A stretch of 64,000 nucleotides of DNA from Cardiobacteriaceae bacterium TAE3-ERU3 (GCA_019218315.1 JAHUUI010000001.1:417722-481721); one strand, 5' to 3'. Shown: positions 8,186-17,880, counted from the stretch's first letter. Numbers and translations: made by a program. Notes: generated from the sequence alone by a model not told the origin.

Positions 8186-9857
8186 CACTTTCTCCTACAT
8201 ATTCGGCTAGCGCCTGAAGTGCTGGGTTATCCGGCTGAGCCCGGGATTCGTGTTTAAAAACCTCATTTGCCAATGCTTTTTGGCCATTAGCCAATAAAAT
8301 CTCGATATAGTGTGGCACGATATCCCCACGTCGATAAGCTGCATATGCCCGGCGCGACCACAATAGTGCTTCTTCGATGTTCCCTTGCAAATAGTTTAGC
8401 CATGCGTAGCTATCTTGAATTGCGGGAGCATCAGGGTAGGCTGCCAATGCCGCACGGATCATCTCTGCACCTTCATCATGGCGCTCAGTTTCAGTGAGAA
8501 GTAGATAGCCGTAAGCATTAAGCGCGTCAATATTAGCTGGATCAAAAGCCAGTAATTCAGCAAAAGCATCGATAGCTGCCGCATTTTCGCCCTGTGCGAC
8601 CAAATGCTCTGCTTTTGCATAAAGCAAGTCAACCTGTTGCGGATATAACTCAAAGGCCTGATCAAGCAGTTTATCGCCAGCTAGCCAATATTGATGTTCA
8701 TCGAGCTGAGCAAGCTCAATTAAGTACATATCAAGCGCATAGTCCGGAAAAATATCCCGCAGCTCCGCAAATCTTTCCTGCCCCAGCTGGATGTCTCCAT
8801 TACTAAATGCATTCAAGGCGATTTGCTGCCGCGACAGCATATACAAAACGGACTCTGAGCCAATCTGAACCAGCATCGCCAGAGCCAAGTTGTCCTCTTT
8901 GGCATTGCTGAATATACCAGCTATATTGAACAGGTATTGGTCAAAATCAATATTACCGCTATCGAGTAGTTCCTGATAGCAGGCCAGCGCCATACCAACT
9001 TGCCCCGCATTACTGGCCAACCATGCTTGTAACTGCTTAAGTTGCAAGTCATCGGGATTTATTGCCTGCCATTTTTGGACGATCGCCAACGCAGCTTCCC
9101 ATTGATACTGATCAACCAATATATCGACGTACGCCGAAAGTAGATACTCATTATCAGGGTCTTCTAAGACTAGCGCATCCATCAGCTGAGAGGCATCTTG
9201 CAAACGTCCAGTACTGGCCAGTGCTTGAGCCTGCATTAAGCGCAGCTCCTGCCAACGGCCATCCAGTGCAATAGCACGATCAAATGCCTCAATTGCCAAG
9301 GAGATTCTGCCCTGCTCTTTTGCCATCAAGCCAACGTAATAATATAAAAAAGGATTATCTGAAAATTTGTCAGCGAGTCGTTTCAGTAGGATTAGACGCT
9401 TGTTACTATCTGACAAGTTGGTGAGATAGCGCGATAGCTGCGCGATTTGATGAGGTGAGGCATTGCGCTTAAGCATAATATTGAGCACGTCGTACGCAGC
9501 ATTGACGCGATCAGTTGCCAGAAGAACCCGTACCAAAGCCCAGTTGGCATCTTGATCACGAGGGAATGTCGCGACCCACTCTCGGGCGATTTTCTCGGCT
9601 TGTGCATAGTTTAAGGCATCGATAGCTAAATTATAGGCAAACCGATACGCGTCATACTCACGGCTATCTCGTGCAACATTGGCCATTGTATCCATGGCGC
9701 CAACATAGTCACCGCTATGATCAAGAAACTGCGCCGTTAACGCATCGTAAAGATGGTTGGCAGTAGGCGACCACGGCGCTTCCGCATATGCCGCAGAAGA
9801 GATGCCCAAGGAAGCAAAAAAGGATATTATTGTGGTTAAGCGCAAAAACGCCCCCAT
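8175..9857 (-). CDS. Periplasmic TPR-repeat protein
   Basis: The 560-residue protein has a signal peptide (cleavage after AAYA, near residue 25) and about twelve TPR-like helical hairpins across the whole length. Examples are YYVGLMAKEQGRISLAIEAF and ALNAYGYLLLTETERHDEGA. A TPR protein at exactly this place, between lolB and divergent hemA, is conserved in Pseudomonas and relatives, where it is often annotated as an envelope-assembly factor. The partner is unknown. The short acidic C-terminus overlaps the lolB start, indicating translational coupling. Confidence 0.85.
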   Translation of the reverse strand: MGAFLRLTTIISFFASLGISSAAYAEAPWSPTANHLYDALTAQFLDHSGDYVGAMDTMANVARDSREYDAYRFAYNLAIDALNYAQAEKIAREWVATFPRDQDANWALVRVLLATDRVNAAYDVLNIMLKRNASPHQIAQLSRYLTNLSDSNKRLILLKRLADKFSDNPFLYYYVGLMAKEQGRISLAIEAFDRAIALDGRWQELRLMQAQALASTGRLQDASQLMDALVLEDPDNEYLLSAYVDILVDQYQWEAALAIVQKWQAINPDDLQLKQLQAWLASNAGQVGMALACYQELLDSGNIDFDQYLFNIAGIFSNAKEDNLALAMLVQIGSESVLYMLSRQQIALNAFSNGDIQLGQERFAELRDIFPDYALDMYLIELAQLDEHQYWLAGDKLLDQAFELYPQQVDLLYAKAEHLVAQGENAAAIDAFAELLAFDPANIDALNAYGYLLLTETERHDEGAEMIRAALAAYPDAPAIQDSYAWLNYLQGNIEEALLWSRRAYAAYRRGDIVPHYIEILLANGQKALANEVFKHESRAQPDNPALQALAEYVGESDDD

Positions 9858-9920
9858 AAAGCTGAAAGCCAGTACGAAATGGCTTAGAATATCACGAAGA
9901 CAAAAACATGACGAACCATC

Positions 9921-11201
9921 TTGAGCACTGAGGCCCCCAATTCAACTATTTATGCATTCAGCGTTAGCCACCAGACGGCAGATAGCGCTGTGCGCGAACG
10001 GCTGGCGTTCTCTCCACAGGAGTGTGAAGCCATTATGCAGGACTGTTGTGATGCACTTGGTGCGGCTGAAATAAGTATATTATCAACTTGTAACCGAACA
10101 GAGTTTTATATTTTCTCCGAGCATCGCCCGGCATTGGCTGCATGGCTTGCCGAATATAAGAAAGTCGATATCAAGCAAATCAGCAAACACTTGCATTGCC
10201 ACGAAGGTCGTGAGGCCATTCGCCATATATTTCGCGTTGCTTGCGGGTTGGACTCACTGATCCTTGGCGAACCTCAAATCCTCGGCCAACTTAAAGATGC
10301 GCATCGCTTGGCCAAACGTGCCGGTAGTGTAGGTTCAACTCTTGACCGCCTTTACCAACAGGCATTTGCCATTGCTAAGCAAGTGCGTAATGCTACCGCG
10401 ATTGGAGAAAATCCGGTATCGGTTGCCTATGCCGGGGTTAAGCTCACGCACCAGTTTTTTGATGATCACCATCGTCGTACGGCACTCATTATTGGTGCGG
10501 GCGAAACAGGCCAACTCACAGCACGCTACCTCAAAGACACCAATATTGGCCGCCTCATTATTGCTAATAGAACCCTGATTAACGCGCAAGCACTTGCAGA
10601 GGAAACGGGGGCTTATGCGATTTCGCTCGATCAGCTGCACGATCACCTACATGAAGCAGATATGGTCTTTGGTACTGCCAGAGCTGACCATATCCTTATT
10701 ACCCGCGATCAAGCCAAGCACGCGATGAAGAAACGCCGCAACAGCTTGCAAGTTTATGTCGACCTTGCCATGCCGCGTAACTTTGATCAAGACATCGAAA
10801 AACTTGGTCAGGCGTTCCGCTACGGCATTGATGACCTTGAACAAATCATTGATGACAACGTTCAAGCGCGCAAAGATGCCGCCAAAGAAGCAGAAGTTAT
10901 GGTTCATTTATACAGCGATGATTTTATTGGCTGGTTGCTATCCAAACCTCAGCAGCAATTGGTACGACGAATCCGCGAAAATGCTAACCAAATCCGCATA
11001 CAACTGCTCAACGAAGCTTATCGCCGCCTGTCACACGGTGAAGATCCAGCCGTTGTACTTGAGCAAATGAGCTACAAGCTTACCAACAAACTTTTGCACA
11101 ATCCCAGCGAGCTAGTCCATGCTATTCCGCCTGATCACAAAGATTGGCTGGCTATTGTTGCGGACACTTTTAACATCGAACAAGACTCGAACGAGCGATA
11201 A
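9921..11201 (+). CDS. hemA: Glutamyl-tRNA reductase
   Basis: The enzyme catalyses the first committed step of the C5 heme pathway, converting Glu-tRNA to glutamate-1-semialdehyde. The 426 residues include the catalytic Cys57 in STCNRTEF, the tRNA/active-site region GLDSLILGEPQILGQ, the NADPH-binding IIGAGETGQLTARYL and a C-terminal dimerisation helix. The only sensible start is TTG at 9921, with a poor ribosome-binding site. Weak initiation could be part of the tight control usual for hemA. It is divergent from the TPR gene across only 63 nt and is followed by prfA after 3 nt. Confidence 0.96.
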   Translation: MSTEAPNSTIYAFSVSHQTADSAVRERLAFSPQECEAIMQDCCDALGAAEISILSTCNRTEFYIFSEHRPALAAWLAEYKKVDIKQISKHLHCHEGREAIRHIFRVACGLDSLILGEPQILGQLKDAHRLAKRAGSVGSTLDRLYQQAFAIAKQVRNATAIGENPVSVAYAGVKLTHQFFDDHHRRTALIIGAGETGQLTARYLKDTNIGRLIIANRTLINAQALAEETGAYAISLDQLHDHLHEADMVFGTARADHILITRDQAKHAMKKRRNSLQVYVDLAMPRNFDQDIEKLGQAFRYGIDDLEQIIDDNVQARKDAAKEAEVMVHLYSDDFIGWLLSKPQQQLVRRIRENANQIRIQLLNEAYRRLSHGEDPAVVLEQMSYKLTNKLLHNPSELVHAIPPDHKDWLAIVADTFNIEQDSNER

Positions 11202-11204
11202 CCT

Positions 11205-12284
11205 ATGCACCCGAATATCCTAACCAAGCTTGCTGAACTACGCGAGCGCCATGAAGAACTTAACGCTCTGTTGTCTGATCCTGAAACGGCTGCCGACCCT
11301 GATAAACTACGTCGCTACGGTCAGGAGCTGTCCCAACTTGAGCCGATTGTTGCCAACCTTGCCGAGCACGAGCGCATCACAGGTGAACTCGCAGATCTCG
11401 ATGCTTTTGCCGACGATCCTGACATGGCTGAACTCGCTAAAAGCGAACGTGAAACACTAAATAAAGCACTTGAGCGCTGTGAAGCAGACCTGCAGCGGCA
11501 AATGCTCCCTAAAGATCCACTGGATGAAGCCAACGTCTATTTGGAAATTCGCGCCGGTACTGGTGGTGATGAAGCCGCTATCTTTGCTGGTGATTTATGG
11601 CGCATGTACGGTAAATACGCTGAAGGCAAGCGCTGGCAAGTTGAAGTTTTGTCTGAAAATGCTGGCGAGCACGGTGGTTATAAAGAAATTATCGCACGCA
11701 TCAGTGGCAACCGAGTCTATTCCACACTCAAATTTGAATCCGGCGCACACCGCGTGCAGCGTGTCCCTGAAACAGAATCCGGCGGCCGCATCCATACCTC
11801 TGCGGCCACCGTCGCCATCCTGCCAGAAAGTGACGAAATACAAGCGATTGAAATTAACCCGGCAGATTTGCGTATCGATACCTACCGCGCATCTGGTGCA
11901 GGCGGACAGCATATTAACAAAACCGACTCGGCCATTCGCATCACGCACATCCCAACCGGCACCGTCGTCGAATGTCAGGAAGAGCGCTCGCAGCACAAAA
12001 ACCGCGCCAAAGCAATGAGTTGGCTGCAAGCAAAGCTGCTCGACGCCGAACGCCAAACCGCAGAAGCAGAGCAAGCTGCTGAGCGTAAAAGCCTCGTCGG
12101 CAGTGGTGACCGCAGCGAACGTATCCGTACTTATAACTACCCACAAGGGCGCGTCACAGATCACCGTATCAACCTTACTCTTTATCAGCTCAGCGAAATC
12201 CTTGAAGGTGCGCTAGACGTCGTCATAGAACCCTTGCAGCAGGAACAGGAAACCAACGCCCTGCTCGACCTGCAAAACGGCTGA
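11205..12284 (+). CDS. prfA: Peptide chain release factor 1
   Basis: The 359-residue RF1 recognises UAA and UAG. The GGQ peptidyl-hydrolysis motif is at 233-235 ([15 protein letters not shown]). The glutamine is the target of PrmC, encoded next. The N-terminal helical domain and the RAGTGGDEA segment are intact. hemA-prfA-prmC is the normal order. Confidence 0.98.
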   Translation: MHPNILTKLAELRERHEELNALLSDPETAADPDKLRRYGQELSQLEPIVANLAEHERITGELADLDAFADDPDMAELAKSERETLNKALERCEADLQRQMLPKDPLDEANVYLEIRAGTGGDEAAIFAGDLWRMYGKYAEGKRWQVEVLSENAGEHGGYKEIIARISGNRVYSTLKFESGAHRVQRVPETESGGRIHTSAATVAILPESDEIQAIEINPADLRIDTYRASGAGGQHINKTDSAIRITHIPTGTVVECQEERSQHKNRAKAMSWLQAKLLDAERQTAEAEQAAERKSLVGSGDRSERIRTYNYPQGRVTDHRINLTLYQLSEILEGALDVVIEPLQQEQETNALLDLQNG

Positions 12285-12285
12285 T

Positions 12286-13107
12286 ATGTATCTCAGTGAG
12301 TGGATTGCCGCACGCCAACACGACCTCGGAGGCGAGAGTCCCGAGTATGATGCGCGGCTTCTTGCTGAGTCTGTCACTGGGCTTAGCCCCACTCGTCAGC
12401 GTATCCATAACCCCAAACTTACCAGCGAGACAATAAGTACGCTTAATCAACTCGCTGCTCGCCGCTGTGGTGGTGAGCCGATTGCCTACATTCTTGGCCA
12501 CCAACCTTTTTACACCCTAGACCTACTCGTCAATCAACATACACTTATCCCACGTGGTGATAGCGAATGTCTCGTTGAAGCGGCTCTTGCACGTCTGCCA
12601 GTAGAAAAACCTGCCATAGTTGCAGACCTTGGTACAGGCAGTGGCGCACTCGCCCTTGCCATTGCCAGTGAACGCCCGCAAGCACAAGTGATTGCCACTG
12701 ACCGCAGTCGCAATGCCTTGACTATTGCCACCGCCAACCGTGACCGTTGTGCTATAAACAACCTCACTTTGCTTTGTGCCGACTGGCTGCAATCCTTTGC
12801 GCCAGACAGCCTTGACCTCATCATTAGTAATCCGCCGTATATCGCACCTGATGATCCGCACCTAGATGCACTCGCGTATGAGCCAACTACAGCACTGATC
12901 GCCGATGATGATGGCTTTGCTGACCTCTACCACCTCATCGCTCATGCCGCCACTTATCTCAAACCCGGCGGCTGGCTACTACTTGAACACGGCTACCAAC
13001 AAGCCCTTTCCCTACGCCAATATGCAGCGACCTTTCCCCATTGGCACAATATCAGCACCCTGCAAGACTACGGCAACAACGACCGAGTCACTCTAATGCA
13101 GCGGTAA
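12286..13107 (+). CDS. prmC: Release-factor glutamine methyltransferase
   Basis: PrmC is an N5-glutamine methyltransferase that modifies the GGQ glutamine of RF1 and RF2. The 273 residues have an N-terminal helical domain, SAM motif I VADLGTGSGALALAIA, and the substrate-amide motif NPPYI in IISNPPYIAPDDPHL. The start overlaps the end of prfA by one base of spacing, so translation is coupled. Confidence 0.96.
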   Translation: MYLSEWIAARQHDLGGESPEYDARLLAESVTGLSPTRQRIHNPKLTSETISTLNQLAARRCGGEPIAYILGHQPFYTLDLLVNQHTLIPRGDSECLVEAALARLPVEKPAIVADLGTGSGALALAIASERPQAQVIATDRSRNALTIATANRDRCAINNLTLLCADWLQSFAPDSLDLIISNPPYIAPDDPHLDALAYEPTTALIADDDGFADLYHLIAHAATYLKPGGWLLLEHGYQQALSLRQYAATFPHWHNISTLQDYGNNDRVTLMQR

Positions 13108-13360
13108 TGAAAAAGTGCAATAGAAAAATTCAATACACCACCGCGAAGCCGAAACTTTCCCTGGATTTCATTAGAAGTATTTCCGGTTTTACTCGCTGAT
13201 AATGAAAGATTATCTCTGGCATGAATCTCACCATTTGGAAAAATGATGGTTACCATCAAGCGGAATTTGTAGCCGAGGGTGACGCAACCATTAATATCCA
13301 TGTGTCGATCAAATTGCACTATAGCTCGAACATACAATCAATTTCCTTGATGGGTCATTA
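13108..13360. other. Intergenic stretch with weak, conflicting short frames
   Basis: After prmC the AT content rises. A 49-codon plus-strand frame (13221-13370, beginning MNLTIWKNDGYHQAEF) and an antisense 89-codon frame (13068-13337, which also overlaps prmC) cover the same bases. Neither has a clear ribosome-binding site or a family I recognise. At most one can be coding. This may be the worn edge of an old toxin-immunity cassette. Confidence 0.3.
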
Positions 13361-13528
13361 TCATGAGTAACCAGATAAAGCAGATGAATATAAATAAAGC
13401 CAAGCACCTTCAAAATTTATAGCGCTTTGCATTGTCGTATCGGTACTTTCTGTACCAATAAGCTTTGTGTGAAATTTAAAGTCTTCAACTATAGCTTTTG
13501 TAGCGATAACTTTATCTTTTATTATCCC
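13361..13528 (-). pseudogene. Remnant of a small unidentified gene
   Basis: A 55-codon frame without a start at its 5' end reads like real protein (KAIVEDFKFHTKLIGTEST, then INFEGAWLYLYSSALSG) and stops at 13361. One base out of frame upstream, in an A-rich stretch, is an ATG followed by AAIFLGDNK, so a single frameshift could join them. The NFEGAWLY segment is copy 3 of the 28-bp repeat described elsewhere. No family was recognised. Confidence 0.35.
13395..13422 (-). repeat. 28-bp dispersed repeat, copy 3 (most diverged)
   Basis: This copy resembles the copies at 18933-18960 and 20039-20066. On the minus strand all three encode variants of [NK]FEG[VA]WL. Most differences between copies fall at third positions of that frame. 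Confidence 0.5.
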
Positions 13529-13609
13529 CTAAGAAGATGGCAGCCATTTAAAGCATATGGATACATTTAAGTTCTAATGAGTACAGCATGCGCTACCTGT
13601 AATTTAAAA

Positions 13610-13885
13610 TTATTTGCCTATATCGGCCATTTTTGCTTGCCAATTTGTACCTTTCTCTATTAACCACTCATCATCGATAATCTCAAAAACTCTGCCGCGA
13701 AGATATTGTCCTTCTTCTGCTTTCTTTTTCATCAAGTCCTTCCGCTCTGGATTATATAAGCTATCCTTCAGATAGTTATATCTTGCCTCGGCTAGGGTAA
13801 TTCCGTTATTCGGTCCCGTTATCCAATCCGAATCTTCATTATCAGCCCCTTTATCCTCCCTCCAGCATATTCTTCGATATCTCAT
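13610..13885 (-). CDS. Small hypothetical protein
   Basis: The 91-residue, strongly charged cytoplasmic protein has no signal peptide. It contains an ITLAEARYNYLKDSLYNPER helix-like segment and a C-terminal RVFEIIDDEWLIEKGTNW stretch. It is AT-rich compared with flanking genes. GAGA upstream of the ATG is a weak ribosome-binding site. I do not recognise it. The setting next to repeat copy 3 and other worn cassettes makes an immunity-type or mobile accessory gene plausible. The 289 nt between it and the next gene (13886-14174) show no gene or clear signal. Confidence 0.5.
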   Translation of the reverse strand: MRYRRICWREDKGADNEDSDWITGPNNGITLAEARYNYLKDSLYNPERKDLMKKKAEEGQYLRGRVFEIIDDEWLIEKGTNWQAKMADIGK

Positions 13886-14174
13886 AGTTTTCTCTTTCAG
13901 GAATGGTTTTAACCAAGCAAGGACGGGCTTCCGCTGGCACTATGTTTAATAGTCCCTCGTGAAGTTAAGAATAAATATAGTATTTTCTTTGTTTGTGATA
14001 ACAGACAAATTATTGCCTTAATAAACTTTTTAGTGGCGCTATTTATCTATTTTAGATGAATGCTACTGTATGATTTCACTAAACTTTGTTTCTAGAGTAT
14101 GGGGTTATATCTGCTATATTTACTTTATCCCGTATATATATCTAAGCACAAATTCCTGAACGCGGATAGAAACC

Positions 14175-15461
14175 ATGACCACAAGCACGCATTCTTCACT
14201 ATTGTATTTATGCAACCGTACTGTACTGAGCATTACCTTGCTTGCCTGTGTATCAGCACATGCTACGCAAATTTGCCGCGTCAGTGGTGTGGCAGCCGAT
14301 GACACCTTGAATATCCGCAATGGTATCGGCATGAGCAGTTCGGTCATCGGTACTTTTGCCGCAAATGAGGATGGGCTTGAACAATTCAACTGCCAATACA
14401 ACGGTAATACCGAATGGTGTCTGGTTTCCGATCAGGCACGCCAGCGCACCGGATGGGTTGCCTCGCATTACCTAGACTGCCGTGAAGCTGGTGACGCACA
14501 ACCAGTTGCAACATCCACACCACCAGCCTTAGCCGCACCCCGGGCGCCCCCCAATCCAACAGCCATTGGCAGCTGGTGTCAGGCGACACCTTATTGCAGC
14601 GTTAGCTTCGAAGGTCAAACCTATTACTTCCCGACAGGTTGGAAAGTCACTGCACCATATCACGATACTTACTCTGTCGGTCGCTATCGCACCAAAGCCG
14701 CAACCGTGGTCAGTACACGGCAAAGCGATGGCACCAAGGCTTATCTCAACGTCGTTCAGCTCAAGCGCCGCGATTGTAATGACCAACGCTATCCGCTTGG
14801 CTCACTGTGCTTTGAGCCGAGTCTGCAACCGGTGACGGCACGAGAGCGCCATATTTTTGGCGGGCTGCCAAATGCCGATATTGCAGACGAGCACAGCCAC
14901 CCTGCTCCGCTGAGCAACGCAGTCACCGTCATTATCAAAGCCGTTGGCAATCAGGAACCCGTGCGCGAGTGGCAACTGCTCTCCGATGCAGCACTGGATG
15001 AATTTTTCAAAGACTTTGGCGAAGATTTACCGGAAGCACCGCCAGAATACCCCTACGTCGTGATGCGCCCCGATACTGACGGCACAATCCGTTTCGATAC
15101 GCGCTTTAGTGGCCCGGTGTATGTACAAGGTCTCGACGGTGCCGATGAGCCGCACACCACTCAAAAAAGCGATATTGTTATCGAGGCACAACCGGCGACA
15201 CAATGCTTCCTTATCCCACCACAAGAAGAGGGTAGCGACGAACAGGCACGGCAAGCCATGCTACTGCGCTACAAGCTGCCATATCACTATTCCAGTGAAG
15301 GCCACAACTACGGCTTCAATAATGGCACCCAGCCTCCGGTCGGCAGCAACGATGACGGGTACGGACACGGCCCCGACCTGACCTTTAGACTCGCCTCGAT
15401 TCCTTGCGAACGCCTTACAAGCGGCACCGGCAAAATACCGCCTATGCCGGCACGTCAATAG
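14175..15461 (+). CDS. Secreted SH3b-domain protein
   Basis: The 428-residue exported protein has a signal peptide ending near SAHA, residue 30. It has a bacterial SH3 domain around 32-100 (DDTLNIRNGIGMSSSVIG ... GWVASHYLDC) with paired cysteines, then a Pro/Ala linker (about 110-130). A larger Cys-containing domain of unknown type follows. The SH3b domain usually binds peptidoglycan or peptides, so a periplasmic or secreted role is inferred. It is followed after 34 nt by the DUF3298 gene, so the two are likely an operon of envelope proteins. GC is higher than in the accessory DNA just upstream. Confidence 0.75.
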   Translation: MTTSTHSSLLYLCNRTVLSITLLACVSAHATQICRVSGVAADDTLNIRNGIGMSSSVIGTFAANEDGLEQFNCQYNGNTEWCLVSDQARQRTGWVASHYLDCREAGDAQPVATSTPPALAAPRAPPNPTAIGSWCQATPYCSVSFEGQTYYFPTGWKVTAPYHDTYSVGRYRTKAATVVSTRQSDGTKAYLNVVQLKRRDCNDQRYPLGSLCFEPSLQPVTARERHIFGGLPNADIADEHSHPAPLSNAVTVIIKAVGNQEPVREWQLLSDAALDEFFKDFGEDLPEAPPEYPYVVMRPDTDGTIRFDTRFSGPVYVQGLDGADEPHTTQKSDIVIEAQPATQCFLIPPQEEGSDEQARQAMLLRYKLPYHYSSEGHNYGFNNGTQPPVGSNDDGYGHGPDLTFRLASIPCERLTSGTGKIPPMPARQ

Positions 15462-15495
15462 CAAATACTGATAAACCCCATAACGGAACGACATT

Positions 15496-16290
15496 ATGAA
15501 ACGTAAAATCTCCCTGCTTATGGCGATATTTACCGCTACCACATCCATCGCTGGCACAGAATTGACCAAAGCACCGGTTATCACCAAACCATTACCCGAG
15601 CCTCCACCGCCATGTGAAGAGCCTACAGATGGAGAAGCACTTTACTGCCCGGACAATGAGTACATTCATGTCGAATACCTCAACAGTACCAACAAAACCG
15701 CAAACCGCATCGTCAATACTGCCATCAATGAATACATCAGCCCCGAACTTGCAGCGCGTACTGACAGTGCTGACGGTATTCCGAATGACAGCGACTATTA
15801 TCCTGCTATCGATCAATACATCCGCGACAACAGCACTTCTTATTCCGCAGCCAATATTAATCTTGCCATTGGGCAGCAGCCCACATATTGCGGACTGGAG
15901 CAATACGACGTCAGTATCAATTTTTACTCCGGTGGCGCATCGACAGGCTCTCAAAGTTGGCTGTTTGTCTTTAATGGCGATCAACAAATCACTACGGACA
16001 TGTTAATCATCCCGGAAAAGCGCAGCGAGATTGAGCGTCTGATTGAAGACGCCCTGTTTCGCTACCTGCTCGCAGAACAACCTGACAGTGATGACCCCGA
16101 TTTTGGCTACCCACGTCTGGGGTGGGAAGATCTTAGCCCGTATTTCAATCTCGCATCCGATGGACTACATTTGCAATATCAGGCTTACGATATCCTGCCG
16201 GGTATCTATGGCGATCCTGAACTCGTCTTACCGTGGCAATGGCTTGACAGCATCGTCGAACCACACTTTTTACCGGAAAAATGCCAGTAA
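15496..16290 (+). CDS. Secreted DUF3298 (RsiV-like) protein
   Basis: The 264-residue protein has a signal peptide (cleavage after SIAG), a Pro-rich spacer, then the DUF4163/DUF3298 fold. The C-terminal part has the typical order: NGDQQITTDMLIIPEK, a helix, YFNLASDGLHLQYQAYDI, then PGIYGDPELVLPW. The family includes the lysozyme-binding ectodomain of RsiV, so binding of a ligand or hydrolase in the periplasm is possible. The pairing with an SH3b protein supports a cell-wall context. No catalytic residues are evident. Confidence 0.75.
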   Translation: MKRKISLLMAIFTATTSIAGTELTKAPVITKPLPEPPPPCEEPTDGEALYCPDNEYIHVEYLNSTNKTANRIVNTAINEYISPELAARTDSADGIPNDSDYYPAIDQYIRDNSTSYSAANINLAIGQQPTYCGLEQYDVSINFYSGGASTGSQSWLFVFNGDQQITTDMLIIPEKRSEIERLIEDALFRYLLAEQPDSDDPDFGYPRLGWEDLSPYFNLASDGLHLQYQAYDILPGIYGDPELVLPWQWLDSIVEPHFLPEKCQ

Positions 16291-16315
16291 GCTAGATAGT
16301 GGGAGATGATACTTG

Positions 16316-16354
16316 TCAGCATAGGCGAATGGCAAAGCCATTCGCCTATGCTGA
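16316..16354. repeat. Perfect 18-bp inverted repeat (3-nt loop)
   Basis: The arms TCAGCATAGGCGAATGGC and its exact complement flank AAA. It lies between the convergent DUF3298 and ArsC-like genes and has no T-tract, so it may be a stable 3'-end structure rather than a standard terminator. Confidence 0.7.
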
Positions 16355-16372
16355 TCATGCCCAAGTTCAGTG

Positions 16373-16726
16373 CTAAATTAATGACGTCAGCTTATCTTCT
16401 TGCCAGCCGAGTAATGCCGGTTCACCTGCAATCTCTATCACCGGCCGCTTAATCAGCGTCGGGTATTCACGCAGCACTGCAATAACAGCTTCATTACCCT
16501 GCGCCAGTGCTTCGAGTATTACCGCTTTATGCTCGCGGTAAGTTGTTGAACGCTTGTTAACCAACGCCTCACCAAATTTTGCCAACCATGAGGATAGCCG
16601 AGCTTCACTAGGCATCTCCTCACGTACATCAACAAAATCGTAAGTCACTTCATTTTGCTCTAAAAATCGGCGCACTTTACGTACAGTATCGCAATTACTG
16701 ATGCCGTATAAAGTAATCATTCGCAT
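16373..16726 (-). CDS. ArsC/Spx-family protein (YffB-like)
   Basis: The 117-residue thioredoxin-fold protein of the ArsC/Spx/MgsR superfamily has GISNCDTVRKVRRFLE near the N-terminus with a single active-site-type Cys12. A central NKRSTTYRE and the IIKRP-like LIKRPVIEIAGEPALLGW segment near the C-terminus are characteristic of YffB. YffB-type proteins are not arsenate reductases in any proven sense; a glutathione- or thiol-linked role is assumed. It lies downstream of the amidinotransferase gene with a 23-nt gap, probably co-transcribed. Confidence 0.85.
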   Translation of the reverse strand: MRMITLYGISNCDTVRKVRRFLEQNEVTYDFVDVREEMPSEARLSSWLAKFGEALVNKRSTTYREHKAVILEALAQGNEAVIAVLREYPTLIKRPVIEIAGEPALLGWQEDKLTSLI

Positions 16727-16749
16727 ACTTAGATTATGTAGTTTATTGT

Positions 16750-17880
16750 TTACACTCTTGTTGGGTCATCAAAATCCTGATTTGGGAAATAGTCCTCACA
16801 AGTGCCTTCACGGTAGACATCTGCTGTAGCGCAGTGGATACCGCCGCCGAAGGCGTACGCATCGCGGAATGGGACAGGGATAACGTTCATGCCGAGCTTA
16901 TCCATTTGCTCCATTTGATGTACTTCACTCGCTTCAACAACGACTGTTTTGTGATCGAGAACAAGGCAATTCATCGACAGCCATACTGAGCTATAGCAAA
17001 GTGGTGGTGGTGTGTCATGCGCAGGCTGAGCTGCATCGACGATTTGCCAGTCATTGCGCTCGAAGATAGCGCGTTGTTCTTTAGGCAGCGGACGTACCGG
17101 ATTGTTGATAATCAAGCCAGGGCGCAATGGGACAAAGGTCGCGTCGATATGAATTGGGTACGGATCGCCAGGGAAGTTGACCGCGTGGACACGCATGTTT
17201 GGATATTTACGCTTGAACCATTCCATCGCTTTGCGGTTGGTGGTCAGGCCATGCTGGATGAACAGGTCTTTACCCATGCGCATGACGTCAGCCGCATCAA
17301 AGAGGATTTCTTCTTCAGTGGTGACGAAATCCTTGTTTGCGGTGCGCACGAGGCGGTCTTCGAGCGAGATGCGCTCATCGTAGTAGTTGTGCTTGTACGA
17401 AGCGTTGGTCAAGCGAGGGCGTGGTGCTTGCGACCAGATAAACTCAGGATCTTCGTCAAAATAGCGCGACAGCAACGGACGAAACGCAAGGTATTCCCAA
17501 TAACGGCAACGGAACGACATTGCCGCTTCGATGATTTCACTACCGATGGTCAGCAATGTATCGCGTGGCGGCATGCAGGTCATCATTGAATCAGTGCGGA
17601 AGTCAGGGGTAATAACCGGCTGATTCCATTGCAGTGGCTCGGGGCGATCAACTGTGATCCCGCGCTCGGTAAGGATTTTGACCAAATTGTCTAATTGGGC
17701 GTTGGCTTTTTCGACTGTTTCCAGCGGGCGTGGTCCCCACATACCGCGCATCGGGCTATCGAGCGGGACTTTTTCCGATGTTGCAGGCTCTTCTGGAGGA
17801 ATACAGCTGTGGTCAGCACGACCGACGATGACGTGCTTGAGCGGGTCAAAGTCGTTCCATGAATTGACGATTTTGGTCAT
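16750..17880 (-). CDS. Glycine amidinotransferase-like enzyme (AGAT family)
   Basis: The 376-residue enzyme belongs to the amidinotransferase family, which moves the amidino group of arginine to an amine such as glycine. The catalytic triad is visible: Asp in FDAADVMRMG, His in PYPIHIDATFVPLRPG and nucleophilic Cys350 in GGGIHCATADVYREG. The N-terminus NSWNDFDPLKHVIVGRADHS is characteristic of vertebrate and bacterial AGATs and of natural-product enzymes such as CyrA and AmtA. The acceptor cannot be read from sequence. No guanidinoacetate methyltransferase or biosynthetic cluster is next to it, so a guanidino osmolyte or an arginine-derived metabolite is only a guess. Neighbouring argG could supply arginine. 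Confidence 0.88.
   Translation of the reverse strand: MTKIVNSWNDFDPLKHVIVGRADHSCIPPEEPATSEKVPLDSPMRGMWGPRPLETVEKANAQLDNLVKILTERGITVDRPEPLQWNQPVITPDFRTDSMMTCMPPRDTLLTIGSEIIEAAMSFRCRYWEYLAFRPLLSRYFDEDPEFIWSQAPRPRLTNASYKHNYYDERISLEDRLVRTANKDFVTTEEEILFDAADVMRMGKDLFIQHGLTTNRKAMEWFKRKYPNMRVHAVNFPGDPYPIHIDATFVPLRPGLIINNPVRPLPKEQRAIFERNDWQIVDAAQPAHDTPPPLCYSSVWLSMNCLVLDHKTVVVEASEVHQMEQMDKLGMNVIPVPFRDAYAFGGGIHCATADVYREGTCEDYFPNQDFDDPTRV

Noticed and set aside
13068..13370. Overlapping opposite frames of 89 and 49 codons
   Set aside because: Neither has a start signal or family, and one overlaps prmC. Kept only as a note in the intergenic entry.
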